Source: Reticulitermes lucifugus
Lineage: Eukaryota; Arthropoda; Insecta; Blattodea; Rhinotermitidae
Length of the DNA: 64,000 nt
NCBI GenBank assembly: GCA_026260175.1
Contig: JAKCWW010001734.1
Coordinates: 1-64,000 of the forward strand
Direction: 5' to 3'
The notes under the pieces are model-generated. The model did not search any database. It saw only the letters and a program-made list of their open reading frames with translations, and was not told the origin of the DNA. Shown piece by piece: positions 24,501-39,500 of this stretch. Numbering within the stretch: the stretch's first letter is position 1; each line of letters starts with the position of its first letter. The position numbers and the translations under genes are program-made.

Positions 24501-27500
24501 GAACATTTAAGAAACACGCCAGGAACCAGCATCCACTATCCTGTGCAAGACCAGCTACCCCCAAGACAGGCGAAAAAAATGAAATTTATTTTTTCTATAC
24601 AGTGGTAGATGATCATGCAAGGAAACCAGTGGCATTAAAACACGTTCAGTTACATGCGCATGGTGGTTTAAATGTCACAGAACATACTTTCAGTCCAGCA
24701 TTAAGAAGGACGTATTTCCCTTTGTTTCAGAGAGTCATGATAATCATCTGAAAGAAGTAAGAAAGTGGTGTTAAGAAATAGCTGTAATATTGTACCATAA
24801 TTTTGTTTCTTCTGCTTTTTTGATTTAGCACACTTAAGACTTTTGCTGCCCACTTTTTCCTGTTTTGCGCTTCTCGAACCTCAGACATCTCTTAAAAGTG
24901 CTGTGTAATTATACAGCTGCTATTACCAGTTGCTATGGAGTTGTCCCAGGACACAGAACACTGATTGTTGTGATGTGTAAGTGCTCATGTACCCACATTG
25001 CAGCACGCAGTGCACAGAACTTTATTTTTTATGATGTATTCTCAGCGTCATCTCTGTCTACTGTAGGAGACATTTTTTGGGGAAGAAAACAAGGAATATC
25101 ATGGTATTTGTTTCCCTAATGTCAATGGAGAGGAAGAGGAAGAAAATTAAAAGTCAGAAATTTAATCGCAAATATCTTTACTGATGTGTGACATAACAGT
25201 CTTTCCTACTGGTGTGAAGTGCATGGTATCAGCATTTAGATGAAGTCTTGTTGTGCTCATTATCTAAAACATTTCAGGAGATATTGCATTCAGAGGAGTT
25301 GTACTTGTAACAGTTTTGACCATATAATGGAAACTGATATTCAGTATCTTTAAAGTTAGTCGACCTAGATTGACCTTCATGATAACTAATTTTTCCAGGT
25401 GACCAGTGGGTATATACAATTTAGAAAAGGCTAAAAAGTACAGTAGTCCCCCCGTATCCGCGGGTGATACGTTCCAAGACCTACCGCAGATGCCCGAAAC
25501 CGCGGATTTATATAAACCCTATATATAAAAGCGCAGAGTAAACTTTAGATCGACTAAAGTCGATGCTGGCAAATTAAAACGTAAATACTTAAATCGACCA
25601 TGGTCAACTTAATATTTTCGGGCCGCTGTAAACCGCAGATACCGAATCCGCGGATACAGGGGTTCTACTGTACAAGGCTTTTTGTTGTACGATTTGAAAT
25701 GGCATTGCTGTTATGTGGACTGAATTGTCCTGTGCTATGAACTGTGGGATCTTCTGAACAAGTTAGTCGAGTCACTTGTTATTTAATTATACTTTTTCAT
25801 GTAGTTAGTCAGTTACTTCCTGTCACTCCTTGCGGAGCACAGGGCCTCCTTTCAGAGGTTTCTTGGTCTGGAAGTGTGCATTCCGTAGNNNNNNNNNNNN
25901 NNNNNNNNNNNNNNNNNNNNNNNNNNNNNNNNNNNNNNNNNNNNNNNNNNNNNNNNNNNNNNNNNNNNNNNNNNNNNNNNNNNNNNNNNNNNNNNNNNNN
26001 NNNNNNNNNNNNNNNNNNNNNNNNNNNNNNNNNNNNNNNNNNNNNNNNNNNNNNNNNNNNNNNNNNNNNNNNNNNNNNNNNNNNNNNNNNNNNNNNNNNN
26101 NNNNNNNNNNNNNNNNNNNNNNNNNNNNNNNNNNNNNNNNNNNNNNNNNNNNNNNNNNNNNNNNNNNNNNNNNNNNNNNNNNNNNNNNNNNNNNAAGTTG
26201 TGCTACGGATTTTTATCACCCTTAAAAATCCATCGACCTCGGCCGGGATTGAACCCATGAACCTTGGGTCCAGTGGCGAGCACGCTAACCACTAGTCCAC
26301 TGAGGGCGACTACTTTTTCATGTGCATATGTGTAAATGATTATGAATGATGGGCTTGAAGTAGGTGGCCATAGCCTGTTTTAAGGTACTGTCTTAGCATT
26401 TGCCTGGATGGAATCAGGATACCCACACACATCCTCCATCAGGATTGTCCATCTCTGCGAAAATTCAAACTGGACTTTTATGTATACCACGAATGATAAC
26501 CACTCAGTGACAGTTAGTTGATTGTGAAGTAGGTAAAGGTTATGAACTGGCTTGAGGTATGAGTGCTTAGGTTTTAAGCTGGGGAAATTGGCTGTAGAGA
26601 CTCTAATTTAAACTAGATACTGTACTTTGTACTCACGTTCAGTGTCTTAGAATTAAGCTAACTCTAATATCCTTTACCCAGTAACCACTTAGTTAATGTT
26701 GTCTAGAACTCAGTACAATAGACTAGGTGCATGATGATGTTACATAATGTGATTATAAGGTTCATGCTTTGGTTAGCTTGGACAGGTGTCTAAAATAGGA
26801 TTCAATTGTGTGATAGGTTCTGAGGTTAAGGAAGAGCTGGTACAGGTTCTTCAGAACAGACTTGATGATGCTGTTCTGGAAGTGTTGTCTGTCATGCTGG
26901 CAAGAAATCCTATGTGCAAGCTCACACCTGAGGATGTCCACTTTATCCAGAAACCATTTAAAGTTCCAGACTCTGTCATTCAGGTAGGTATATTGCCAGT
27001 AGACTACAGACAATGACATTTGACCACCTGTCAGCTGTTTGATTGCAGTTTGTAAGGTCGATGCATTGGAAAAGAAGGGAGTTGTTATTTCTCTACTGCT
27101 ATGCACAAGACACATACAGACTATGTCTGTTTGCCATCCTGTTACTAACAGTAGTTTGTCATAAAGTGTAAATGCATTGAATATCAAAATAATGCGAAAG
27201 CTTCTGTTTTGTGAAATATTTTTAATTTCTTGTGCACCTCAGTACGTACAATTGTGATTTCGTTAGTCGTGGGATTTTTCAAGACTGTAATCCCCATGAA
27301 CCGCAAGGGTTTGCTATATGTCATCTGATATGCCATTGAAAGACATACTGTGTTTATAATGCACTTTGGTGATTAATTCAGAATCACAGAGCTCTTGAGT
27401 GTTACTTAATTTTTATTTGAGCTTTCTTGGTTTTGCCCAATCTGTATGTGCACAGTTTGATTGCTAAACTCTTCCCACATAACTGTGATTTTTATAATCC

Positions 27501-30500
27501 CCAGTTTCCCTGTGATATGCTGACTGTACATACACAATTTTATGCACTTGTTTTGCAGTTCTCATTCCAGTCCCACGCTCTTCCCCATCTGCAGGCACTT
27601 GCATATTACTTACGTCAGAACCTGTTACAGTTTCTCTACATCCCCAAATATACTGATTCACGACCAGAATGCCACTTTCAGGTAAATGTTCTCTTTTTTA
27701 ATGCAAAATTGCTTACATTTTTTAATGCCTTTTCCAAAGGTCAATTGCTTTTGGGCTTGACAATGATGTTTTCTTGAGTGGTGTATAGAATATGATAATG
27801 GACATACTATGTTGCATTGTGAGGCTGTGATGCCACAGAGTGTTTATTAATTCATGTCAGATAGTGTATCATTTTACTGTGTCCCATGTCCAGAGCCCTT
27901 CTGTCACAACTATGTCTCTCGGATACATTTACAGCTGTGTCGTATTTTTATGTATTTATTTCTGACAGCAGTTCTCCACTTGCAAATCCTGACGAACCCA
28001 TTCCAGAGTGCTCCATTTTGAATTGTTTTATCCTTCACCACACACTTAGTTATACTATATTAAATGACTGTCATAGTATACTCAAGTTATATATATCACT
28101 TTTTTGTTGTATATCTCCAACATATTTAGGTCATGACTGACCATCTTCTGCAAGACTTAACCTTTGAATGATGGCCTTCAAATTTAAATACAGTAGAGCC
28201 CAGATAAGAAGTCCACACATAAGAAGTTTTCCCCTGTAAGAAGTCTGTTTTTTAAAGTCCCGAAATCCTATTGCTTGTAATAAGCTTCCCTCTTAATAAG
28301 TCTTCCTGCTTAAGGAGTCTCTAATCCTCTGGTCCCTTGAAAGACTTCTTAACAGGGTTCTACTTTAATGTCATCAGTGCTATGGAGTTTTCTTGGCAGG
28401 GTATTTAAATTTTAGGGCTTGCTTTACAATAAAATAGTAAATATTATTTGAACCAAAAAAAAGATCAAATTATGAAATGAACAGCATTTTGTGGGAAACA
28501 GATGGACTTATCAGGAGGTTGAATATCTGAATCCATTTGTTTCAAAATTTGTACCTGTTGGAATAACTTATGTCAGATTATGTAGACCTAAAATAATTTA
28601 CAGGTGAATATAACCTACATGAGTGCATTTAATCTTATTTTACTCAGAGACAGAACTTTCTTTATTTTGTGTAAGTCTGTTTTACAGTGATTCATTATGT
28701 AGTGGCTGGGCTGTCTGTTTATAGTGGTAGTGTTTTCCTTGATTTAGTAATCCATTTCATTAAAACAACTCTGGTGATAATTTAGGATTATTCAGAGCCA
28801 GAAACATCTGCAAAGCGTGTCACCGAAGGAGATCTGTTTCTGTACAACCAGAGTCCAGTGTCAGGCAGTAAAGGCATGGCTTGCATTGCCATGGCAGTGG
28901 TAGATGGTGATGGTAATCTGGTGCACCATCAGCATTACCCTAAACCACATACATCTGCACACCTTGAAGCACTGAACTGCCATGAATTTGCATCACTGAC
29001 CCTCGCTAAATTGTATGAACCTGGGGACAGCAGTCTCAACTGTGGTTCAGGTGCGTACCCACTTCCTATGTTACACAATGTCTTGATGCTTGCAAAACGT
29101 GTGGCCACGGACAGTTATGTGCTCTTAACATGTGGCATATAACGTTAGTAATGAAACTTTTGATGAAATGTGCTTTTCTTTGGTTAAAAATATAATGCAG
29201 TTGTCCAAATTTATATCATTGTGGATGAAATTTATTTTTGTTTCTGGTATATGAACAGTTCAGTTTTCTCTTGCTTAAACACAGAGGCTCTCTAACCTTA
29301 CTGATTTAAGAGTTTTAACACCAACATTTAAATGCCTCCTGTTGCTAGGACCAGTAGCTCTGCTTGAGTTCCGAATCTGGAAACAGGGTAGAGTGAACTG
29401 CGAGTCTCTGACACTGAAGCTGCAAGCATCAGTTCGACATGCCACGTGGGACCTGCTCATGGAATTTCACCTGCTGACAGCTCCATTAGGAGTCTTGTGT
29501 CCTTCTACAGGACATACATCACCAACTGCATCACCAACTGTTGCTCTCTCTGCATCTCCTTCTCCATCATCAGCAACAATATCTCCATCCATTACCACAT
29601 TTTTGCCTTTGGTTAACTCAGAGCCATCTACACCAAGCAAAGGTTGGCAGGGTTTTCCACTGTTGATTTTTAATCAATTATAATATGGCTGATGAAGAAA
29701 TCTTGACAGATTTCAGTAACTTTCTGTGGATAATTTTGGTCTGAGAGTCACTTTGGAGATGGATTCATGAGCTTCTTTGTTACATACCTAGCATTTACCC
29801 TTGCGTTGGTATTTTGAGGAGACAAACGAGTCATGAGGCACATCTTTGAAATGTTAGCCCTTTAATTTAGAAGTTTGTGTGGAAGTCATTTATACACTTC
29901 TTTACAAAACATTTGGAGTCTGTTTTGAAAGCTCATATCATAATCCAGTAGAACAAGCATGTATGATGCATTATGAAGCTAACCATGTGTACATGATTTT
30001 AGAATCTTATCACTGTGAGGTACATCATGTTTAAATGCATTTATTCAACAAGGTATTTTTAATTTTCTGAGCTGTTAAAGTAATATGAAAGTTTTTAACA
30101 GGAAGTCTTGATGCTTTATTTTTGCTATAAATTATTTCATATTGTATAGAGAGGCTGGCAGGAATTATTAATTATTTAATATAATTCCATTACTTACTGT
30201 GCGTTTCCCACTAGTATAAATTATTTGTGTGTCGAAGTTACCTCTGGGGGGTTTGGAATTTCTGACTACTGCCTGTTGATTTCAATACATTTTAATCTAC
30301 TTGGCTCACAGCTACCATTACCAGAAGTGATAAGCTATCACAATTGACTGGAATTTGTACAAAAAATCTGTGTGATATCTAATTTATTAACTGTAGCAAA
30401 ATTGCAATCTCAATTGTGAAGAATATTACATACCTAGTTGTACATTTTCTCTCTATACAACCTTGTACATCCTGAGGATGACTTAATTACAAGTCAAAAC

Positions 30501-33500
30501 ATGTAGCTGCTTTTAGGTTTTTAATAATGAATAAGTGTTATGTTTGGTGGATATTTACTGGTATCTTTGTAAACCAACGTATGCCATGCAACACCCCAGA
30601 AGAGCAGCAATCTAAATCACATTATCTGAATGTTGTATTAGTTTTGCTTTCTACACATCATGGTGACAGCAGTGTGGCCTAAGGATATGTTATTCAAACT
30701 GTTAATATTTCATGGTTATTAAGTGAAATTATAACAATGTGTAATTATTGGAAGTTGCTCAAATAATTGCTATTGGATTAATTTGCAGCTAAGAAGATTG
30801 TGAGGCCAAATGACTCAAACAACATTCTTGAAAGAACAGCAAATTTTCTTAACGATGGTGAGGTGGGTTGAAATTTTGAATTTGAATTATTGTTATGCAG
30901 ACTTTAAGCCAGTGGTGAAACCTTGATTTACTATACTTTGTCATTGGTGCAATTGTTCAGTGTTTTGAAAGTATAAATTTAAGTTCAGTTATGTATACAC
31001 CTAATGTTGTTGATACAGAGTGTGCATTTGTGAAGATAATAGAGGGATGTTCAATCTTACTACAGTGTGTTTCATGCTTCATATGTTTTTCTAATCATAA
31101 ACTTTGCTTTATTTTGCTCATCGTACAAAAGTTATAATCTTACTGAAATGCATGTTGACTTTTCTGTCTTCCTGTACCATCCTTTAGTGTATGTTTGCTA
31201 CCAGCATTGTTTTCCCCCATTTATAATTGCAATTATAAAAGTTTGCTTAGTAGGCCACTTAGGTTTTGTATTTAATGACACCACATCATCTGCAGAGGTT
31301 TTTTACCATAGAACAGAACAAGTATGATGAGGGTGTTCTCATGGCATTTGCTTGCATTGTTAGAGGATAATAAAGAAAATACACATTCTGATTAGCTTAT
31401 GTCCCATGGTAATCTCATATTGGGCACTTTGTGAATACAAGTAAGGCTCTAAGTGCTGAGTCAACTTGCTGGGTCTGTTTGCTAAAGGACTAAATGTAGA
31501 TGCACAGCACGGACTTGCAGTTGTACTTACCACATGCATCTCTGCAGATTGGGTCTTCTGTAAAAGCATGGAAGCTGGATCCATTAGAAAGTGGGGAGAC
31601 TGGTATCCTGCACGAGGTATACCATGCAACTATGAGGCCATGGTTTGACTTTGGTGTCAAACTGGGTGTGCCAGCTATCCGAAAACATTCTGTTACTCTG
31701 ACAGTGCGGTGAGTAAGTAAAGTGCAGTAGTTCTTAAAATAGGGGCCATATTAAGTGAATTAACAGGCTTAAACGTTAATGTTACTAAAAATGTTGTTGG
31801 AATCTGCTGCAGTTTAATTAATTAGCGTGAGTGTCCCTATTTACGTAACTGCCCCTTTGCAGTTCATTTAGCATACTGTTAATTTAGATCCATTTATTCA
31901 TCCATGACTCTCCATTATTTGTCAAGTGGAACCTCTCAGCAGTTCTTTCCAGTCCTGTCACCACATTCCTGCATCTTGCCTAGCCAACAGTATGCATATG
32001 TTCCACAGTTTTTAAGTTTGTGTAAATGTCTGGTAACAGTTGTTTACCTAGAAATTAACCCTTTAATCTCTGCATATTTTATATATTAGGCTAATATACA
32101 TTCTTGTTTTTCTACACTTTCCTGGTCTTTCTAGGACTTTGGGCTAGCACAGTACCTTATGATTCTAAATGTTTCTTCACGACTTCTCTTGTTAGTATCT
32201 GCTAGTACCTGCATGACTAAAATCATTCTTTGGTGAATTGAAAATCAGCTGATAAGGATGCCTATGCATCAGTGATATTATAATGGCACATAGCTATGAA
32301 TATGCTAATAGTTAGGTTTCCAATTGCAGGCATTCACTGGCTGTGATTGTTCGAGAATTGCAGAATCTTGTGAATCTGAATGCTGATGATACAACCGCTT
32401 TGGTCTTTTGGGGCCATCCACTTTCAGAGGAAGGCGAGGATGTGGAATACATTCCTGGTCCATTTATGGGCCCAAAATTTAATGGTGGTGCCTGCCACAG
32501 ATTTAGGATGAGGAGAGAAAGTTCAACATGTCTCTTGCTTGGAAGAAATCTGATGCAGTGGAAGGCATGTGTGGCAGAAGATACTGAATTTGATCCAGCT
32601 GTGCTCGATCCACAAAATGGTATCACTACACACTCATTCTAAATTAAATGTTGAGTTAGGTCATTCTTTGCATTATACAGCAAAATTTCTGTCCTCTGAC
32701 AGCTGATAATTCAGAAATCCTGATAGTCCGGTATTTGAGAGCAGTTCCAAGGCTAGAACTTTTGCTTTTGACCAGATAAAAAAAACTTCATCGATGAAAC
32801 AGGCAGATCTCAGGGACATGTTCATAAAGGACTCCAAGAGTGTTTGTACTGATCCCTTGTCTCTTACTTCATCAACTTCTTCAGCTATGAAGACCCCCAG
32901 AAAACACAGAAGATGACCCTGAATCAGCATACGAAGGATATTTCCAAATGGGGTACCACTTTGATTAGTTGTACAGCCCCAGTATTGGAGCAGTAATAAA
33001 AAATACATATAAGAACTTAGGTCAGTATAGGTAGCATCTGATAATCTGGAATATTGGATAATTTATCACCTCCCCATTCCCCTGCGAGTCAGATGAATGG
33101 GATTTTGCTGTACATTATTTAATTTCATCTTTACATGCCTTAAAAATATGTTTACTAATATGTGACTTCAATAACCATAATCAGGCCTTATAAACTAATC
33201 AGTCTGCTCTTACTTTTCACATATGCCAGCTATTATATTTCTTTTTTATTTGCATTTTCGGGGATCAGTAATTGTATAATCAGCCTGCTTAGGTATGTAA
33301 GCGTGGCCATTGCTGTTACTCCTATTGGCCCCTTGCATGCAACCTTCTCACATGAAATATCTCAACTAGTTGCAGCACTGGGAGCAACTGTTAATCTCTG
33401 CTTATGCAGTATCCCCCCCCCCAATCACCTAAATTGTAACAGCAGTGTTACTGTGATGGGTGGTTATCATAATTAGGCACAGAAATCCATATGTCACCAG

Positions 33501-36500
33501 GCCAGAAGGTAGGATTTTATTCAGTAGAGTTTTTTGTGTCTTGTCTGTCTGTCTCATAAAATGTTGCATTAAATTGAATTGAATTGACTTAAGTGGACTA
33601 TACTTCAATAAAACTCTCTTCCTAGAATAAAATAATTTACTGTTGTTAATGTCAGTGTGTCTGTCACATTGTTAAGGAAGTATATTTAGCTTATCTGTGC
33701 CTATATACTGTATGTCAAATGTTTTCTTCTACTTATCTATGTTTTGAATTTATACACTTATAACTGTCATTGCATTTTTATATTCGTGTATAATCAAGTG
33801 GGTTGCATCTATACAGTATCATAAATATTAGTCTTTTATTAGAATTCCATGCAGAATATTTCTACTTCTCTACCGTCAGCATTTTAACTTGTCCACAGCG
33901 GAAGGTTCAAGTCTTCCGGGATGTAACGCTGTGCTGTTGGGTCAATAGTTACTGTTGTTTCAAGGGTTCATAGTACCTTTATTTTCAGGGTCAAGTAATC
34001 CAAGAAGACTGAATTCTTTGACACTTGAGATGAAGGCAATGCAATTATTTGAAATATCTGTAACTATCTACCCTTTGACACTCATAACATTCCAGGAAAT
34101 TTGAACATTTGGCAACACTGCTGTGAGAATCTAAGGTCTCACACTTATGCACAGCTGGTAAATTTAAAAAACATGTGGCATTTATCCAAATACCACATTT
34201 CCCCATATAAGACACACACCCCACGAGCAGCTCTAAATTTGTACTGGCTTATAGAAGGTGGGTCTCTTGGTGATACATTTTATGTTCAGTAAAGTTAATT
34301 GTGGAGTACTAATAGTACTGTGCACTGCCAAGAGGCTGCATCATATGCATATCTGACATATGTCCCCATATTCAGGAAATTTCCTATATATAAAATTTCT
34401 TGGCACATTACAGATCCAGTAGTTTTAATCAAAGTGATGGCATCATACGTTGTAAGGAACACATACAGTGGTTTTGAAGTATAACTGAGAATTTGCTATG
34501 CAAGGGCAGAAAGAGTAGTGTAAGGCAGCAAAGGACTGCAGTTCTTGCCTACATAACCAAATCTAACTTAACCCACAGTCTGTCTGGAAATTACTGTATC
34601 AACCCCAAATTTGTCTTTGTGACTTGTGCCATGTCTGTTTATTGAGTGCATTTGACACATAGGTTTTACTACACCCTGTACTGACATGTGCGGTGGATTT
34701 CCTGTTCCCCTGTCACCCCTTCCTTTGTCCTGTCTTAACCTGAAGGCCTGAAATTTTCGCATTGCCAACTTCTGCTCCGTCATCCGAAGGGTGAATATGA
34801 CTTTAAAATTTTGTTTAGGCTTCTACATCTAAATTTGGTTTCGGCTAGAGAGGATGACGGGTCAGAGTTCCTGCTTCGGCGTTGTAAGTTGCATTGTGTT
34901 TAGAGGTAATATCGTACGTTATTTGTTATGTTTGTTGAGTTATTTTCTGGAACAACGCCGGGCAGTATCTTCATTTGTTGTGCGTATAAAAATGGTCAAA
35001 TCAGCTAATGTAGTGGGGGTATTATGAAACGGTGCACATGTAAGGTTGTGGTCAATTCAGGTTTTTTAATCTGTTGGAATTAATATACTTTGATGCATTC
35101 AAACTCTTATGTGCTCGTTGCATTTCGTGGTACTTGCACCACTTGGAGCTTCCACAGTAGAAGGAAGGGGAGGGTGCAGTCTTTGTTTAAATGGCAGTTG
35201 CTTGTTTATCTCTTTCATATTTTGTAATCTGAAAATACCTGTTATATGTGTACATTTTTACAGCACAAAAAGTGTTGCAGAAGTTCCCACCTTTGTTGGT
35301 GCTCTCAGAACAGCCACCTCGTTTTGTGCCACGACAACGTTTGCTACTTGCAGTTGTCAGCAACCAGAAAGTATGTTTAATTTGTGTGTCATAGAATTCA
35401 CTCAGTTATTACATCAATTACATTTCATACATTTCTTCTCTGTGTAATATAAGACTGAAAACATTTGGTGATAGTGTGGTAAATTGTAAAGGAAGTGTGA
35501 ACATGACTTGTTTTAGGATATAATCTTTCTATTATGTAGGTATGGGATGGAACAAAACAGACTCCAACATGGTATGTAGTAGACATACAGTAGAAGTCAG
35601 ATATGATTAGTATGGTCAGTATTGTGTACTTTTCAGGAATTCAACCATGCTTAGTGCTTTCCTGTCATTTCTGGATTTGTATAATTTTATGCTTTGTTGA
35701 GTCAGATGAGCTTTGTTGCCAGCACAACATTTTCATGCCTTGATTTAGAAGGACTTAGTGGGGGGGGGGGGTGATGTTGGAATTGGAAGTGATGAAACTG
35801 TACAGCTGGTGTTATAAAGCCAGTCACTTGTAAATTTCCTTCTGTTTATCCATATGTGGCTTCTATGTGTTCATGTGTATTGCAGATTGTCATTTACACA
35901 TACAATTGGTCAAAAGAACGAGTTGAGAGCCTTCATCAACAAGCAACACAATTAGGGCACTGGCTCAGTGCACGGTCAAGCCTGCTTACTAGTATTGTCA
36001 CACAGAAGATGGGGCTATTTCACAACCAAGAAATTGCCCGCAAACAACATGTCACTAACACTAATGCTGATAATGGTGCCATGCCTGAAACCCTGCCAAA
36101 GTCTGCAAAACACAAGGTATTATGCTATAGTAGTATAGCATGAAGCTGGCTAAGTATTTATCCTTTACCACACTTTTTGCTGCATATTGGATTTAAATTT
36201 GATTCAGAAAATGAAACTTTGTTATCAGAAATCTTTTTCATTATAAAGTGTTTCCTTACAGTTTTTAAACAAGCTGATATATTTGTATACAAGTGTAATT
36301 TTTATGTCGGAAATGTGTAACCGTCCAGAGTTTCACTTCACGTGCTTGTTGAATTAAGTGATCGCATTGTAGCGCTGCATTGGTAAGTAATAGATTACGA
36401 GTAATTAGGAGACATAACTAATACACAGTTTTATTATAACAGTACAGTTTATGTGCACACTTTGGTCAGTAAGAATTTGTGTTCATAAAGTTCTTGTAAC

Positions 36501-39500
36501 GAAGAAACACCTCATTTTTAGGTGCATTTGCAAAATTGCGAAAATCAACTTTTACTTTCATCATTTCTCTTTTTCTGTCTGCATGGAACAACTCAGCTCC
36601 CACTGGATGGATTTTCATGAAATTTGATATTGGAGAATTTGTCGAAAATCTGCCAAGAAAATTCAAGTTTCATTAAAATCTGACAAGAATAACAGGCACT
36701 TCACATGAAGACCTATTTTCATTGCAACAGTGGTTACACAAATGTGCCACAATGTTACATCATACATACATTCCCTATCTTATTTCAGTACAATTTGTAT
36801 TGAGAAGAATCCGTGCGAAGAGTGGGTGCTTTCACTCATATAATATGAGCATGTTTATACTGACTGAATGTTAATTGAAACTACTTACAGAGGAAACTCT
36901 AAGGCACTGTTTCTGGTATTGTGTCTGCATTAAGATCCTTTGATATTATTCCTTTAGATGTTGCCACATACTGAGAACAGTCACAGTCTTCTGTAGCTTG
37001 TGTGGCTCTTTTAAGTCCTTTTATTGGATTCTTGTAAATCGTGAAGGCACATAATTATCACGTGTTGTTTCTCTAATTCCCTTTGTTATGTAGACACTCC
37101 CCGACTTACACAATACAGTAGTTGCATTCTGGAAGATCTGATGCAAGTTGAATTTTTCACAAGTCTGGATTGAATATACATATTGTCTACTATATACGTA
37201 TATACAAGGGAGTCCAGTTGAAGTCTGAACTCCCACACACTGGAAGATGATTGGCTGCAGCATGACCACCCCACCACCTTTGTTATGGCCAAGCAGTATT
37301 CTGCTGCCTCTTGTCTCATTGCGCTTTCAATACCACAAGGAAAAACTTTGTGTTTCAAAACTGTTGTTTTTCAATTTTTTTAAATTGCGTAGTCTGAAAT
37401 TGCATGACTTGAAATTGAAAGTTGGGGAGAGTCTATATACTGTATTTTCTATCATGAAGTACACATTTATCCCCAAAAGAAGGCTCTGTGGGACTGCTGA
37501 AGACTTTCTGGCAGCCATTTGTGATAATGATGTATGTGGGATTTTGTTTAGGTTTCAAATCCATACTTGACAAATCTTGGGGATATAGAGCACCTAGTGA
37601 AGTTTCCTGTTAGTGCTGGTGCTGTGCATAAAGATTCAACAGGTCGGCGAGTTGGTATCTCAACGTTTTTGGGTTCTGCAATGGCGTGGTATGATGCGTT
37701 GCGTGATGGAAAGCCCAGGCGACCCATTTCTCAGACTCCTACAAATACTGATATTGTCGTGTGCCATGTCCAGCAAATGTTGGAAACATGGCAGTTTGGT
37801 AGGAAAGGTATTATTCTTCACTGTTCACTGTCTGTTGCAGCGTAATTTTAAATGTCTGTTGTTATATTCTTACTGTGATCAGAACTGTAGAGTAGAGTAA
37901 GCCTTGAAAGTAAGGTACCAAGTGAAAGTTTCTTTGCATTTGTGTAATGTCTTGTGATTGTTTTCTTTTTCAAAGGCCATGTGCTTACTACACATTAAAA
38001 TAAATGACTTATAGGAGTATGGAGTACTGTGTCTGTATGCCTCATCTCTTAACATCTGATTAAGTTCTGTAACATTTAGTGTGGGGAAACTTATGATAAT
38101 TGTAATGTACAATAAAAGTTAGTTTGATCCATTTTTGCCAATTAGGACAACTTTCCTTGGAGGATTGAATGGTCTTTATGTGTGTCCCATTAAATATAAT
38201 TTAGTTCAAAACAACACCTCAAAGAAAATTTACTAAATTCAGTGATGAAATGTTATTACTACCAGTATATAAGTTATTATCAATTTGCCATTCTCTGTGT
38301 ATGCCAGTCTTACGCTAAAATTTACTTTCTTCTTGAAAAACCATAAAAACATTGCTTGAAATTCAGCAGTGTCTCACCAACCACACATTTAAGTAACCAC
38401 AGTTTTATTTTTTTTCATGTGCCTGTGGTGTTTAATTTGGTGCTGACAGAAAGCATCTGTGGCCCAGTATCCACATTTCATAGGCATAATGCCATCTGAA
38501 GTTCTAACTGCAATGTTACTTTATGACATTTTTTAGGATTAGTATTAATCTGTGTTACTTCTAAAGCTGTTATTATATAATTTTCATACTACTGAAATAA
38601 TAGGCCAGTTATTTAGGCTTTTATGAGTTAAACTTCAATCATGATTGTTCTAGCTCCCAATTTTCTGTAAGTCTGTCATCTTACCAACTGTGGTGTTTTC
38701 AGGTAACTTTTGTGATTGGTGAAGGATTACTGTATTTAATTTTGTTATCCTAACATTAAACCGTCTTCATGCCTGTCACTGGTCCCTGTCCTGAGCCAAT
38801 TGAACCCAGTCTGCACTTTCTGAATTCATTTCTATGATTTCCCTTTAATATGCTGTTTTGTCTTTGTTAAACAGTTGAGGAGCAGAAGAAATTGTATGTG
38901 ACGTGTCAGGCGCGAAGTGCTACTCCCAACATACCACTTGCTGAAGATATAATCCACCTGTTCAAACAGAACTCGCGAGTTATTCATTACTGTCTAACCC
39001 CTCTTCTCTTCCTGCCTAGGTAATGTACCTCAGCCTTTATTATACAACTGCTCTTCACTAGGAATACTACAAAAATTTATAATATATGTATAAATATGAG
39101 CAACCAAAATTAAATTGTGTAACCTCAGTGCACTAAATGGTATAACCATCTGAAAAAAGTTGAGGATGCTAAGACCGTAACACACCTCAATGTGATGTTA
39201 TGTGTACATTTCATGGCTTGTTTTATTTCTTCTTTCTTTTTTATCTTTATTCCAAACAGTCATCCAGCAGTGGATTCTCAGTGCAATTTAAAGTCTTTGA
39301 TTAAACAGGTAATTTCATTTATTTGGCAATAACTTTCCTTTGTACCAATAAAGGAAATATTTTTTAGAAAAACTGTGTTTGCAGTTGAAGGAATAGAAAT
39401 TGGAGAGATCAGTTTCTGCCTTATGTTTCATTGTCCATTTAAATTATATACAGTGTAATTGTAAATGGTCTTTACATTTTTAAAAATGTGTATGAGTAAG

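Larger units (their letters stand above)
23687..26816 (+). other. Intron 19 of SZT2
   Basis: A 3.1-kb intron holding a pogo/Tigger-like element (25441-25670) and a SINE with an assembly gap (25803-26310). The stretch 23687-25438 shows nothing I can assign. Confidence 0.6.
32620..35263 (+). other. Intron 26 of SZT2
   Basis: A 2.6-kb intron carrying a pogo/Tigger-like element (32678-33110), a family C repeat (33900-34020) and a CpG-richer patch (34770-35035). The rest shows nothing recognised. Confidence 0.5.

Noticed and set aside
25744-26295. Open frames across the first N run
   Set aside because: They exist only because N codons are read through.
26762-27187. 141-codon minus-strand frame
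   Set aside because: It is a shadow of SZT2 exon 20 and its intron; no family similarity.
37095-37165. One-ended DNA-transposon-like fragment
   Set aside because: The motif ctccccgacttaca recalls Tigger-type ends, but no second end or TA duplication was found.
39260-39308. A 49-base mini-exon with good acceptor (ttccaaacag) and donor (gtaatt)
   Set aside because: Exon 30 joins exon 31 directly as LLFLPR-WR, matching the vertebrate protein; including the mini-exon would break the frame of exon 31.
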